Shown: in pieces, positions 9,924 through 20,400 of the stretch
How positions within the stretch are numbered: position 1 is the first letter of the stretch
Layout: each line of letters starts with the position of its first letter
NCBI GenBank assembly: GCA_002011125.2
Contig: MTMF02000009.1
Span: 898,989 to 962,988, forward strand
Source: Candidatus Hydrothermarchaeum profundi
GTDB lineage: Archaea; Hydrothermarchaeota; Hydrothermarchaeia; Hydrothermarchaeales; Hydrothermarchaeaceae
Direction of reading: 5' to 3'
Length of the DNA stretch: 64,000 nucleotides
Notes under the pieces: generated by a model
The model's input: the letters and a program-made list of their open reading frames with translations, nothing else
Told to the model about the DNA's origin: nothing
Database searches by the model: none
Program-made: the position numbers and the translations under genes

Positions 9924-10264
9924 TGCCTCACAGATGTACTAGGTGTGGCAAGACCTATGAAGAAGGCTCTGAGGCATTGTTAAAAGGTTGCAGCTGTGGG
10001 AATAGATATTTTTTGTATTACCGGAGAATAACTGATAAGGAAGCTGAAGAATTTAAGACCAAGGAGCAAATTAAAGAAATAACTGGTAAGGACATCTGGA
10101 ATATTAAGGTCAAGAATGGTGTCTACGAAATAGACATAGCTTCTCTTATGAAACAGGAGCCAATAATTGTGGCAGGTGAGGAGGGGAGATATCTTCTGAG
10201 CCTTTCATCAGTTTTTAAAGAAAAAAAGAAGAAAATTAAGTATCCTGAAAGGATTAAGAAGTAA
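9923..10264 (+). CDS. Zn-ribbon-containing archaeal protein (COG3364-like)
   Basis: CTRCGKTYEEGSEALLKGCSCGNRYFLYYR. Confidence 0.85.
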   Translation: MPHRCTRCGKTYEEGSEALLKGCSCGNRYFLYYRRITDKEAEEFKTKEQIKEITGKDIWNIKVKNGVYEIDIASLMKQEPIIVAGEEGRYLLSLSSVFKEKKKKIKYPERIKK

Positions 10265-11162
10265 GATATTCTAGTAACTCACGTATACCATTCTCTAATC
10301 CTATTTCTGGTCTCCATCCAAGTTTTTTCTTGGCTTTTTTTATATCCAAGCATATACGATACACCTCCCCTTTTATAGGAGGCCCGTATATAGGCGTAAT
10401 ATTTTTTCCTAGTATAGAGCGGATAGTATTAAAAATCTCGTTAACAGAGGTTTCCCTGCCTGTTCCGATATTAAAAGCTTGGCTTGACACCTTTTTTTCA
10501 ATTGCCATGAGATTTGCTTTCGCAACATCTTTAACATAAACGAAATCTCTGGTTTGATTTCCGTCTCCGTTGATTTTAGGCCTATTTCCGTCAAGCATCC
10601 TTTTAGCAAATATTGCGACAACGCCTGCCTCGCCATAAGGGTCTTGCCTCGGTCCATACACATTTCCATATCTCAGCGACACATATTTCAGACCATATGT
10701 TTTACTAAAAGAGTGTAAGTAATTCTCTACCGCAAATTTAGATACTCCATAGGGCGACAGTGGTTTAACCGGGTGTTCTTCGTCCACAGGTAGATATTCA
10801 GGTTCTCCATATATGGCCCCTCCGGATGAGGCATATACAAACTTTTCTACGTCAAGGCAGTTTTCTATTAGATTTATCGACCCCAATATGTTTACCTGAG
10901 AGTCGAATACAGGATCCTCAAGCGACTTTCTTACTTGGACTTGGGCCCCCATATGTAATACGCAGTCGATTTCCTCTTTTTTTATTATGTCGTTTAACTC
11001 ATCTAAGATGCTAGCCCTATAGAAGATTGCCTCTCTATTTATGTACTCTTTTTTTCCTGTAGAGAGGTCGTCGATTACTACTACCTCATAACCTTCAGAT
11101 ATCAAAAGGTCCACAGTATTCGAACCTATAAAGCCTGCCCCGCCTGTTACTAGTACTTTCAT
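10254..11162 (-). CDS. NAD-dependent sugar epimerase (UDP-glucose 4-epimerase-like, extended SDR)
   Basis: MKVLVTGGAGFIGSNTVDLL; YxxxK as YGVSKFAVE; ATG at 11162 preferred over the longer ORF. Confidence 0.9.
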   Translation of the reverse strand: MKVLVTGGAGFIGSNTVDLLISEGYEVVVIDDLSTGKKEYINREAIFYRASILDELNDIIKKEEIDCVLHMGAQVQVRKSLEDPVFDSQVNILGSINLIENCLDVEKFVYASSGGAIYGEPEYLPVDEEHPVKPLSPYGVSKFAVENYLHSFSKTYGLKYVSLRYGNVYGPRQDPYGEAGVVAIFAKRMLDGNRPKINGDGNQTRDFVYVKDVAKANLMAIEKKVSSQAFNIGTGRETSVNEIFNTIRSILGKNITPIYGPPIKGEVYRICLDIKKAKKKLGWRPEIGLENGIRELLEYLTS

Positions 11163-12175
11163 CTTGCCCCCGTGAACCATTTTATCGTCTTCTTTATCCC
11201 TTCTTCTAAGGATACTTTAGGTTTCCACTTGAGGAGGCGTTTAGCCTTAGAGATATCCGGGCATCTCCTTTTTGGGTCGTCTTTTGGGAGGGGATAAAAG
11301 GTGATTTTTGATTGAGAACCGGTCAGTCTTTTAACCAGTTCAGCTAATTCAAGTATAGATGTTTCCTTATCGTTGCCAATGTTGACAACCTCTCCTTTAG
11401 CATCCATTGAGGTCAATCTTAGAATACCTTCTATCTGGTCTGTGATGTATGTGAAACTCCTAGTCTGTGAGCCGTCTCCGAACACTGTTATTGGTTCTCC
11501 TTTTAGCGCTTGGTCTATGAATCTCGGCACTACACGACCATATATGTCTCCTGTTCGCATACGAGGTCCGTAGCTATTGAAAATTCTAACTATCCGTGTG
11601 TCAAGACCGTGTTGAAGCTCATAGGCCTTCACAAAGGCCTCGCCTGCCCGCTTTGATTCATCATAGCAACTTCTTGGACCAATTGGGTTCACATTTCCGT
11701 TATAAGTCTCAGGTGTAGGTATGAAGCTTTCATCAGGATCTCCGTATACCTCGCTGGTTGATGTATAGAGGAACCTTGCATTGTGCTCTTTGGCTATTCC
11801 TAGTGCCACCCATATCCCCATTGTGTTAGCTTTAAGAATTTGGATCGGGAACTTATCGAACTCGAAGGGAGAAGCTCTGCTAGCCATGTGCATTACTATA
11901 TCAAATTTCTCTTTGAAATATATGGGTTTAGAAATATCGTGTTCAATGAAATTTAGGTTCTCGTTATTCAGCAGATGTTCTATATTGGACATTTGGCCGC
12001 TGACTAGACTATCTATGCATGTAACTCTGGCCCCCATCTCTATGAGTACGTCACATGTCCAAGAACCTATAAAGCCTGCCCCGCCTGTAATGAGGATATG
12101 TAAATCAGAAAAACTTATCCCCTCTTCTTTCAATGAAGATACGATCTCTCTGACTCCTTCATTGATGACGTTCAA
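11159..12175 (-). CDS. NAD-dependent epimerase/dehydratase, UDP-glucuronate decarboxylase-like
   Basis: ILITGGAGFIGSWTCDVL, YDESKRAGEAFVKAY, RIFNSYGPRMRTGDIYGRVVPRFI. Confidence 0.88.
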   Translation of the reverse strand: MNVINEGVREIVSSLKEEGISFSDLHILITGGAGFIGSWTCDVLIEMGARVTCIDSLVSGQMSNIEHLLNNENLNFIEHDISKPIYFKEKFDIVMHMASRASPFEFDKFPIQILKANTMGIWVALGIAKEHNARFLYTSTSEVYGDPDESFIPTPETYNGNVNPIGPRSCYDESKRAGEAFVKAYELQHGLDTRIVRIFNSYGPRMRTGDIYGRVVPRFIDQALKGEPITVFGDGSQTRSFTYITDQIEGILRLTSMDAKGEVVNIGNDKETSILELAELVKRLTGSQSKITFYPLPKDDPKRRCPDISKAKRLLKWKPKVSLEEGIKKTIKWFTGAR

Positions 12176-12179
12176 TTGT

Positions 12180-13043
12180 CTACACCTTGTTTAAAAGTTC
12201 TTTGAGATACTTTTTAAGCTCAGGACCGTTTTCCTCGCTATTCAAGGCTATTTCTATCGTACTCTTAAGCCAATCAATCTTTGTTCCTATGTCATACCTT
12301 CTTCCTTGGAAGTTATATGCATAGACAGCTTGGATATCTTTCAGTAGCCGTATAGCATCGGTTAGCTGTATTTCCCCACCAACTCCCGGCTTAGTTTTCC
12401 TAATGCACTCAAAGATTTCAGGAGTAAGAACATATCTGCCGATTATTCCTAAATCAGATGGGGCTTCCTCGGGGCTAGGTTTTTCAACTAGGTCTTCTAT
12501 GCGATAAACGTCATTAATAGGGGTCACCTTAACTATCCCATAGCTCGAGATCTTTTCTTTGTTGACCTTTTCAACCGCTATGATTGAAGCTTTATACTCC
12601 TCATATTTTTTGATTAGCTGCTTTGTGCAGGGAGTCTCGCTAATTGTTATTGTATCCCCTAATAATACAGCAAAGGGCTCATTGCCTACGAACTTTCTAG
12701 CACAGAATATAGCATCTCCTAAGCCCTTCTGTTCTTTCTGCCGAATATAGTGGATATCCGCCATATTAGCACTGGCTTCAAGTTCTTCTATAAGGTCAAA
12801 CTTTTCTCCTTTTATTAGAGTATTCTCCAGCTCAAAAGACCTATCGAAGTGATCTTCTATCGCCCTCTTTCCTCTGCCTGTTATTATTAATATGTTATCT
12901 ATACCTGAATCAACGGCCTCCTTTACAACATACTCTATGGTAGGCCTATCATAAACTGGAAGCATCTCTTTTGGCTGGGCTTTTGTAATTGGAAAAAACC
13001 TTGTTCCTAGTCCTGCGGCAGGGATAACAGCCTTCACCAACAT
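12180..13043 (-). CDS. galU: UTP-glucose-1-phosphate uridylyltransferase
   Basis: VIPAAGLGTRFFPITKAQPKEMLPVYDRPTIEYVV; 287 aa. Confidence 0.93.
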   Translation of the reverse strand: MLVKAVIPAAGLGTRFFPITKAQPKEMLPVYDRPTIEYVVKEAVDSGIDNILIITGRGKRAIEDHFDRSFELENTLIKGEKFDLIEELEASANMADIHYIRQKEQKGLGDAIFCARKFVGNEPFAVLLGDTITISETPCTKQLIKKYEEYKASIIAVEKVNKEKISSYGIVKVTPINDVYRIEDLVEKPSPEEAPSDLGIIGRYVLTPEIFECIRKTKPGVGGEIQLTDAIRLLKDIQAVYAYNFQGRRYDIGTKIDWLKSTIEIALNSEENGPELKKYLKELLNKV

Positions 13044-14320
13044 ACCCCCTCATAATAATCTGCTACCCTCGCTTCGTCAATTCTTCTCCCATCTATAACT
13101 ATCTTACCTCTGTAGAGGTCCTCTTTTTTATATTCATCCCATTCGGTCACTATGAGCACATATCTACATTTCTTTAGGGCGTCCTCTGCCGTAGTATAAA
13201 ATTTCAGCCGTTCATGTTTTCCAAAAATCTTCTTAGCTTCGTTAATGGCCTTGGGATCAGTAGCGTGGACGACAGCGCCCTTAGAAAGCAAGTTATGTAT
13301 CACTTTAATAGAGGGGGCTTCCCTCATATCATCTGTTCCCGGTTTAAATGCGAGTCCTAGGACCGCCACGTCTACGTCCTTTAGCGAGCCTATTTTTCTC
13401 TCTAAAAGCTCTACGAGTCTCAAGGGTTGCGATTCATTCAATTCGAGGGCTGCATTAAGCACAATTGGCCGATAGTATACCTCCTTGGCTTTCCCCACTA
13501 ATGCTTTTACATCTTTTGGAAAGCAGCTTCCTCCGAAACCGATTCCAGCGTTTAAGAATTTCGGAGAAATCCTAGAGTCCATACTTAGACCCTTAGCTAC
13601 TTGGTATACATCTATCCCAAGGGACTTGCATATGTTCCCTATCTCGTTAATGAAACTTATCTTAGTAACCAAGAATGAGTTGGTAGCATATTTTATCATC
13701 TCTGCAGTCTTAGGATTAGTTAACAATATAGGGCAGTGGAAGTCAAGATATAAGTCGAGTAGATAGTAGTTAGACCGCCGGTCTATCCCCCCTATTACTA
13801 TCCTATCAGGGTTCATGAAGTCCTCAATGGCGTTACCCTCCCTCAGGAACTCCGGATTCATTGCTACACCAAAGTCCGGTCCTGCTTTTTTAACTGAGTA
13901 TCTCTCAAGCAGAGGTATTACAGAGTGCTCGGTCGTACCCGGAACTACAGTACTTTTTACTACCACGAGATGATATCCGTTCTTGTTTTTTAGAGCTTTT
14001 CCAATCCCCTTGCTAACCTCTTCGATATATTTTAAGTCAATATAATCTAAAAGACCAGAGGGAGTTCCAACACAGATAAAGGATATATCAGTTTTTCTTA
14101 CAGAATCTGCGAGGTTTTTAGTTGCCCTAAGCCTACCTTCGTTAACGTTTCTCTCTAGAAGCTCTTCTAGTCCCTTCTCGTAAATAGGAGGTATACGTTG
14201 GTTGATTTTTCTAATTCTTTCTTCATCAACATCAACGCATATAACATTGTGCCCGAGGTCTGCGAAACAAGCGCCTGTGACAAGTCCCACATATCCCGTG
14301 CCTACAATAGAAATATTCAA
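13034..14320 (-). CDS. ugd: UDP-glucose 6-dehydrogenase
   Basis: ISIVGTGYVGLVTGACFADLGHNV, FLNAGIGFGGSCFPKDVKAL, GLAFKPGTDDMREAPS. Confidence 0.94.
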   Translation of the reverse strand: MNISIVGTGYVGLVTGACFADLGHNVICVDVDEERIRKINQRIPPIYEKGLEELLERNVNEGRLRATKNLADSVRKTDISFICVGTPSGLLDYIDLKYIEEVSKGIGKALKNKNGYHLVVVKSTVVPGTTEHSVIPLLERYSVKKAGPDFGVAMNPEFLREGNAIEDFMNPDRIVIGGIDRRSNYYLLDLYLDFHCPILLTNPKTAEMIKYATNSFLVTKISFINEIGNICKSLGIDVYQVAKGLSMDSRISPKFLNAGIGFGGSCFPKDVKALVGKAKEVYYRPIVLNAALELNESQPLRLVELLERKIGSLKDVDVAVLGLAFKPGTDDMREAPSIKVIHNLLSKGAVVHATDPKAINEAKKIFGKHERLKFYTTAEDALKKCRYVLIVTEWDEYKKEDLYRGKIVIDGRRIDEARVADYYEGVCW

Positions 14321-14448
14321 TTCATCACACTCCTCGCATCGAGAGAACCACAGCTCAGCTGTTTATGAGAACAAACATTAATAACTCCGTAGTATCCATT
14401 TTCATCCTCACATTATAACTTCTATAAAGGCAAATAGTAGGGATTGTT

Positions 14449-16056
14449 TTAAATTATTTTCCCCATATAAGGACCTACTCTTTTGTAGCCAAATCTTCTA
14501 TAATACTCCCGAGTACCTATCGCGCTTGTTATCAATATTTTATTGAAGTTCTTTTCCTTAGAGATCTCTTCTGCCTTCTTAAGGAGGAGTTCTCCCCATC
14601 CTTTATGTTGGGATGCTTTCTCTATTCTCTTACCCAAAGGCACAGAGGTTCCCAAAACTCTCAGCTCTCTGACGATGGATGCTCCTCTAACTTCCTCTCT
14701 ATGAGCTTTTTGAGATGGAAATCGCAGTCTTAGGTAGGCTATAAGAGCGTCATTCTCTTCATCTTCTATTGAAATAAAGTTTTCAATCCCCTGAGATGCG
14801 CTATATGTCTCTACCTCCAATTTCACGTCTCCGCTGAACTCTATCCCTTCGCGATAAGAAAGGTGCCCTATATCCCTACACCTTATACATCTACATTTCA
14901 TACCTTCTTCTTTAAGCCGTCTGTATACAAGTTCACCTAGATCTCCTTTCTTCACTCCCGCCTCTATAAGGTATTTTGGGATATCCCTCTGAATGCGCAT
15001 AGTCCTGACCCATCTTGGCATTATCTTTTTAATCTCACAAATCAACGGCAAGGCATCTTTATCTGAATATGGAGTATACTCCCCTCTTTTCCACAGCTCA
15101 TAAAGCTCTGTGCCCTTAACTACGAGGGTAGGGTATATCTTAATAAAGTCTGGCTTAAATCCGTCTTCACTAAAAATTCTACGAAACATCTCTAAGTCAG
15201 TTTTAAAGTCTGAAAAAAGTCCCGGCATCATGTGATAGCCAACCTTTAGCCCGGAGTCTCTAATTATCCTTGTTGCTTCAATTACATCACTAACCCCATG
15301 TCTCCGCTTCACCTTATCGTACACATGGTCGTAGATGGTCTGGACCCCAAGCTCAACCCGGGTGACTCCCCTGTTCAGCATCATGTCTACATGACGTTCC
15401 TTGGCGAAATCAGGCCGTGTCTCGATGGTGATGCCTACATTTCTAACACGTGACCTCTCATTCTCCTCTTCCACGCTCTCCCAATTCTGCGGTCTATCAT
15501 TCTTTTTCTCTTTATAATCGTTCATGGACTCCAGGCATCTTTTTAAGAACCATTCTTGGTAGGCATCTGGCTGAGCCAGAAAGGTACCTCCCATTACTAT
15601 CAGCTCTACCTTATCTATCGAATGTCCAATCTGTTCTAACTGCCGTAGACGATTTTCAACTTGCTTATACGGGTCATAATTTGCCATCTTAGCTCTTAAG
15701 GCAGCAGGCTCTTCTCCTGTATAGCTCTGGGGAGCATTTTCACCTCTAGGGCAGTATATACACTCTCCAGGGCAAGGATAAGGCTTGGCCATTACAGCGA
15801 CCACAGCTATTCCGGAGATGGTTCTAACAGGCTTACGCATTAATAGCGGAAGTAGAATTTGGATATCCGCTTCTTGTGCGTTGGCTAGGATCTCAGAGTT
15901 GCTAGGTATTTTACTTAATCTATATTTCCTAGCGATTTTCATCTTTAATCTCTGTAAATCTTGCTCAGGATTTCTCTTAATCTCTTTTATGATCTCTTTT
16001 ACTGCCTGCATTAGTTGATGTAGAAAATCTTGACTTCGACAAATTTTTCCCTCCAA
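14449..16056 (-). CDS. elp3: Elp3-family radical SAM/GNAT tRNA uridine C5 acetyltransferase
   Basis: PYPCPGECIYCPRGENAPQSYTGEEPAALRA, GVTRVELGVQTIYD, C-terminal GNAT domain HKGWGELLLKKAEEIS. Confidence 0.94.
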   Translation of the reverse strand: MEGKICRSQDFLHQLMQAVKEIIKEIKRNPEQDLQRLKMKIARKYRLSKIPSNSEILANAQEADIQILLPLLMRKPVRTISGIAVVAVMAKPYPCPGECIYCPRGENAPQSYTGEEPAALRAKMANYDPYKQVENRLRQLEQIGHSIDKVELIVMGGTFLAQPDAYQEWFLKRCLESMNDYKEKKNDRPQNWESVEEENERSRVRNVGITIETRPDFAKERHVDMMLNRGVTRVELGVQTIYDHVYDKVKRRHGVSDVIEATRIIRDSGLKVGYHMMPGLFSDFKTDLEMFRRIFSEDGFKPDFIKIYPTLVVKGTELYELWKRGEYTPYSDKDALPLICEIKKIMPRWVRTMRIQRDIPKYLIEAGVKKGDLGELVYRRLKEEGMKCRCIRCRDIGHLSYREGIEFSGDVKLEVETYSASQGIENFISIEDEENDALIAYLRLRFPSQKAHREEVRGASIVRELRVLGTSVPLGKRIEKASQHKGWGELLLKKAEEISKEKNFNKILITSAIGTREYYRRFGYKRVGPYMGKII

Positions 16057-16061
16057 AGTAT

Positions 16062-16223
16062 ATGACTAAACTTCAAAGAACAAGTAAGGACCAGTACTTT
16101 TTGATAATACCAAGAGATCTGATTAGGTTAGTCGGATGGAAAGAAGGAGATGAGATAGATATACGCTCCGGCTCGGAGGTTAGTCCAGGGAAAAAGGATC
16201 TGGTCTTAAGAAAAGTCTCATAA
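16062..16223 (+). CDS. Small AbrB/SpoVT-fold-like DNA-binding protein (53 aa), absent from the supplied ORF track
   Basis: Manual translation: MTKLQRTSKDQYFLIIPRDLIRLVGWKEGDEIDIRSGSEVSPGKKDLVLRKVS; resembles swapped-hairpin AbrB (IP..L.. .GWKEGDEI). Confidence 0.65.
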   Translation: MTKLQRTSKDQYFLIIPRDLIRLVGWKEGDEIDIRSGSEVSPGKKDLVLRKVS

Positions 16224-16285
16224 AAAATTACTCTACGCTGGTCTAAGTAGAAAACTCGAATTAATAAGATTAGCACTAACATAAG

Positions 16286-16295
16286 ATATATATAC
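16286..16295 (+). promoter_or_regulatory. Archaeal TATA box for the cytochrome locus
   Basis: gatatatata(c), about 25 nt before the start of a GC-rich foldable segment at ~16315. Confidence 0.5.
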
Positions 16296-16317
16296 ATAAA
16301 ACTTATAGCAATACTTT

Positions 16318-16382
16318 AGGGTGGTAGGGTCCTTCTTGAAACCCGCTTGAGGGATAGTAGTAAGGAGAGGAGTTGCCACCCT
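16318..16382 (+). ncRNA. Candidate structured leader RNA or small RNA at the 5' end of the cytochrome transcript
   Basis: agggtggtag (16318-16327) pairs with ttgccaccct (16373-16382), 10 bp with two G-U pairs; inner tcctt/aagga and ccc/ggg pairing possible; no covariation data. Confidence 0.4.
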
Positions 16383-16555
16383 AATAGGTATGAGGCCGTC
16401 CAATGAAGGAGAGGAGCAATTTATTAGGCATTTGGACAATTTCACCAAGAGCTTTTAAGGAATTCTATTCAAACCTCCTAGAGTATATATGCATATATAG
16501 AATATTTCCCGAATCTATAAGCCCATGTAGGAACTTAGTATACTATGGAGAGCGA

Positions 16556-17476
16556 ATGATAATAAGAAGGGCGGTAGAATTTATAGTATTATCCATATTT
16601 ATTTTATCCTCAGTAAACATAGTTTTCGCTGATGTCTTCATAGAGTCTCAGGGTCCAGGAGGCTACGGCTGGCAGCAGCTTTTCTATAATACTACTTCTC
16701 CATATAACTTTTACAGGCTGACAGCTTCTGCAGATAGACAATACTACGATTATGGTTATAAGAGCATACAGATATATGCTCGCCAAGAAGACTATTGGTC
16801 TCAGGATAGCGGGTGGTGGTATGTTACAAACCCTACTATTAGTTCCATTAAAATATACGATAATGGATCTGGATTGGTATATTCAAAGACCAGCGGATTT
16901 ACTGTGACAAATGCAACGGTTTACATAACTTATAACTGGGGGACAAATATCAGCGGAACAGAGAAGCCTGGTACTTGGACGGTTAATGTTAGTGACGGCA
17001 CACAGACAGCGACTTTTTACATTTTCGTGAGAGGGCAATTGAATGTCACATCCATAACAACCAGCGCTAGTCCTACGGCTAATAGCCCCGTGACAGTATA
17101 TGCTACAATAAAGGATGCAAGAAGCGGCATTGAAGTGACAAGCGGGATTACCCCAGTGCTCTATGTTACAGGTGGTACAGGATACACTTATAGTACAACG
17201 ATGTCCTACAGTGGGGGGTATTGGAACGCACAGTTTACTCCGCCTTCCCCGGGAGACTATAAGATTATAGTTAAGGCCTCTGACGGTCATAATAAGTGGG
17301 TGGATGGGAGGGGAAGTAAGGACATCTCGGTTGGAGGTGCATTCCCTGCTAGCATGATTGGAGGTAACTCGCTACTCAGGTTAGCGATTTTAATTGCTTT
17401 GATTTTAGGATTTGGAGTGAATAATAGCGTAAGAAGGAGGTTTCTCTACCTATTGAAGGAAAGGAGAGGTAAATGA
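16556..17476 (+). CDS. Surface protein with 'GPGGYGWQQ' domain, Ig-like domain and C-terminal TM; partner of the giant cytochrome
   Basis: Start MIIRRAVEFIVLSIFILSSVNIVFA signal peptide at 16556 after ggag; homologous to the N-terminus of the 37636..43743 protein; TM near the C-terminus. Confidence 0.75.
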   Translation: MIIRRAVEFIVLSIFILSSVNIVFADVFIESQGPGGYGWQQLFYNTTSPYNFYRLTASADRQYYDYGYKSIQIYARQEDYWSQDSGWWYVTNPTISSIKIYDNGSGLVYSKTSGFTVTNATVYITYNWGTNISGTEKPGTWTVNVSDGTQTATFYIFVRGQLNVTSITTSASPTANSPVTVYATIKDARSGIEVTSGITPVLYVTGGTGYTYSTTMSYSGGYWNAQFTPPSPGDYKIIVKASDGHNKWVDGRGSKDISVGGAFPASMIGGNSLLRLAILIALILGFGVNNSVRRRFLYLLKERRGK

Positions 17477-20400
17477 AGGGCTGCAGTTCAACAAGACTAT
17501 GCATTGCAGTGCTAGTAGGTATCTTGGCATTATTAGTACTCTCGCCTACAGCAACCGCTTCGGTAGCGACTTCAGGAAGGTACAATCTTTCTAGACCCAC
17601 TAATCTTGAGATAGAACCAAATCCTACTCCTAGTTGCTCTCAAGGTAATGGCGTGTCTGCTACATGTCACTTGCTTAATGCGACTTTCCCGGCGAGCAAA
17701 GCAGGAACTGCTAGAGATGGCTCCATAACAAGTACTTGGGATCATAAAACTTGGTTCAATCTCGGCGATGGGGCTACCCGAGGGGATACTTCTATTGCGC
17801 ATCCTGGTGCCGAGCGGGGGCCTGCTTCAATGTTTCCTCTATGGGTACACCAGCAACATGGTTTGGGTAATTGGCCTACGTGGAATCTGAATCCTAATTA
17901 TCCTGTTAACTACACAGTTGACCCTAATTGGATTAATTCGTCATTATATTCTGCAAGTGCAGCCCCTGGCAAAAGAGATCAAGACGTAGGAGACAATATA
18001 GGTAATGACCAGGGGAATAGGAGATTTCCAGCGCAAGCTGAAAATAACGTGGGACCATATTGGGGGAAGAAAATAAAGGGCGATTCCATAATAATGTCTG
18101 GTGAGGACCCAAATCAAATCTTAGCATTAGCTTTCATAGCTTATCCAACTGCTGACAAAGACCGTACTCCAGCAGGCCTACCTTCCTGTACCTACGGGAG
18201 TCAGGGGAATTCTTATGAAAACACAACCGATACCGTTGGATGTCACGGGATCTATGAGCCTTACAAGGCGAAAGCGGACAATTATCGCTCAGACGAGCCA
18301 GCTTGTACGAAGTGTCATACCACGATAACGTCTGGCGCAGTAACCAGCACTAACAGCAAGCATGGATCAGCTACTAATGCCCAGTTCTGTAGGGACTGTC
18401 ATAAGAATGCCTCTCAATCTCCAACAGCGGATAAGCTTGCAGATAATACCGTTACTGGTACAACAGGGTTTATACCCATGGTCAGAGAATGTTGGGAATG
18501 CCACTCAGGTACAAAACTTGGGGCTTCTGGAGTTAATACAACTTTCGCCCACTCTGGTAAAGACTGCCGCTATTGTCATGGTCACGGACATAACATAACA
18601 AGGCAACTTAACTGGAACACAACTTGTGGAAATAACGATGACATTTGCCATGGTAGCGGATCTACAAAGCCTCAGACTACTTTAGTTACCCACAATAAAA
18701 CCGGTAGCTCTACGCCTAGCCCAACTTGCTTTAATTGTCATGGGTCATCCACCGCCCATAATATAACGATACCGGGGTGCAATAAATGTCATAACTCTAC
18801 CTCAACATGGGGCGCAGCTAGAATAAATGGAACAGGTGCAATACCGGCCTGGGATTCTTCGAATGCTATTTATCATGGGGGGGCAGATAAAAAGTGTAGT
18901 GACTGTCATCAAAGCTCTCCCCACTCTAGGCCGGTGAAAAGAGAGTCATGCGGGATTGATAATAGTAGTTGTCATGGTAGCGGTGCAACCAAGGTTATAA
19001 CTCAGACGCATTCTAATCTTAGTTGTACAGATTGCCACAACAATAACACGATAAAGAGCTATTCCGGAAATCTACAAACCATTAACACTAATTTCCACGC
19101 TACTGAGCGTAGCACATCTGGAGCTAATATGACTCCTTTCAATATCTCTTCACCAATTCAAAAATCTGACTGTACTAAGTGTCATGATAATAGCAGCTAT
19201 ATAGACCCAAGCCTAAGTTGTGATAGTTGTCATACAGATACATCTCAAGGCAAGTTCACTGTCCACAGCAGCGACATGGAGGTGGCTTCTAGAGAACAGG
19301 GCAAGTTGGGTGATGGGAGACATGATGCAGGGGGACCTAATTGTACGCAGTGTCATTGGACGGGCAGCAATGAGAATAGGCCAGATGTTAACATCACAGT
19401 CTTTAACCAGTCTATACATCGATGGATAAACAACGCTAGCGAGCCAGGAATAGATGAGAACGAATCCATCAATAGGGCTTGTAGAGGATGTCACGTTACA
19501 AATGGAGAAGCAAGTCATCACAACAGGTATACTTACTGTTGGGATTGCCACAATGGTACTGCAATGTATAGTAATGTCAGTAATGCCCCAGCTGTGAGAG
19601 AGCACTATAATAACGCTTCAGAACTTAATATCTCCCTATTAAGCGGTGATATAAATTCTTCATGTGTAACATGCCATAATAAAACGGAAATGCTTCTCGA
19701 CTTCTGGGAAAATGCTACGACCACTAAAGGTAGGAATACCTCCTTTTATAATGTCTCGCATTATGGAAAGAAGAGGACCGACTTGAGGTATATCGAGAAC
19801 GGTAAAAATGTCACTTACTGTATATATTGCCATCAGAACTCCAGTACTGCATTTTCAGATGTCATGCAGAATACAGAGCATATCTCTATGTCTAATCACT
19901 CACCAAGGATGGGGGCTCCAACATGTTCTAATGAAACCTGCCATAATCAAGGTAGAATCCACGATGTCTCTCTAACCAAGCCTCAATTTAATGCCACCCT
20001 ATGTAGAACCTGCCATACAGACAGATATAATCATAGTGGCTCTAAACCAACTGGAGGTGTTAATTGTACTGAATGCCACACCAACACCTCTAAGGGAGGA
20101 TGGGATATTCACGGTATTAATGGCACCTATCTTCAGAACACAGGTAATACATATGGTCCTAATACTACCGCTGTTAACTGCTCCACCTGTCATCAGACCG
20201 ATACTCCTCCATCATTAATTAATACGCCACCGAGGATTCCTTCACCTTTGAATCACTCTAATAATGAGTCTGCTGGGCAGCTTTGGGGTGACTACTGGAA
20301 TGATACAGACTCTGTATTGAGTAATGACTCGTGCTATTATTGTCATGGAGATACCAAGCATAATGCCACTGGACTTGGAAATGTTTCCATAATCACAGGC

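Noticed and set aside
14321-14448. Possible small RNA between ugd and elp3 (cagctcagctg palindrome)
   Set aside because: Short palindrome only; the region is adequately explained as the ugd promoter region on the minus strand.
16403-16555. N-terminal 51 aa of the ORF called at 16403
   Set aside because: No secretory character, whereas a clean signal peptide and SD lie at 16556; the upstream part is more likely untranslated leader.
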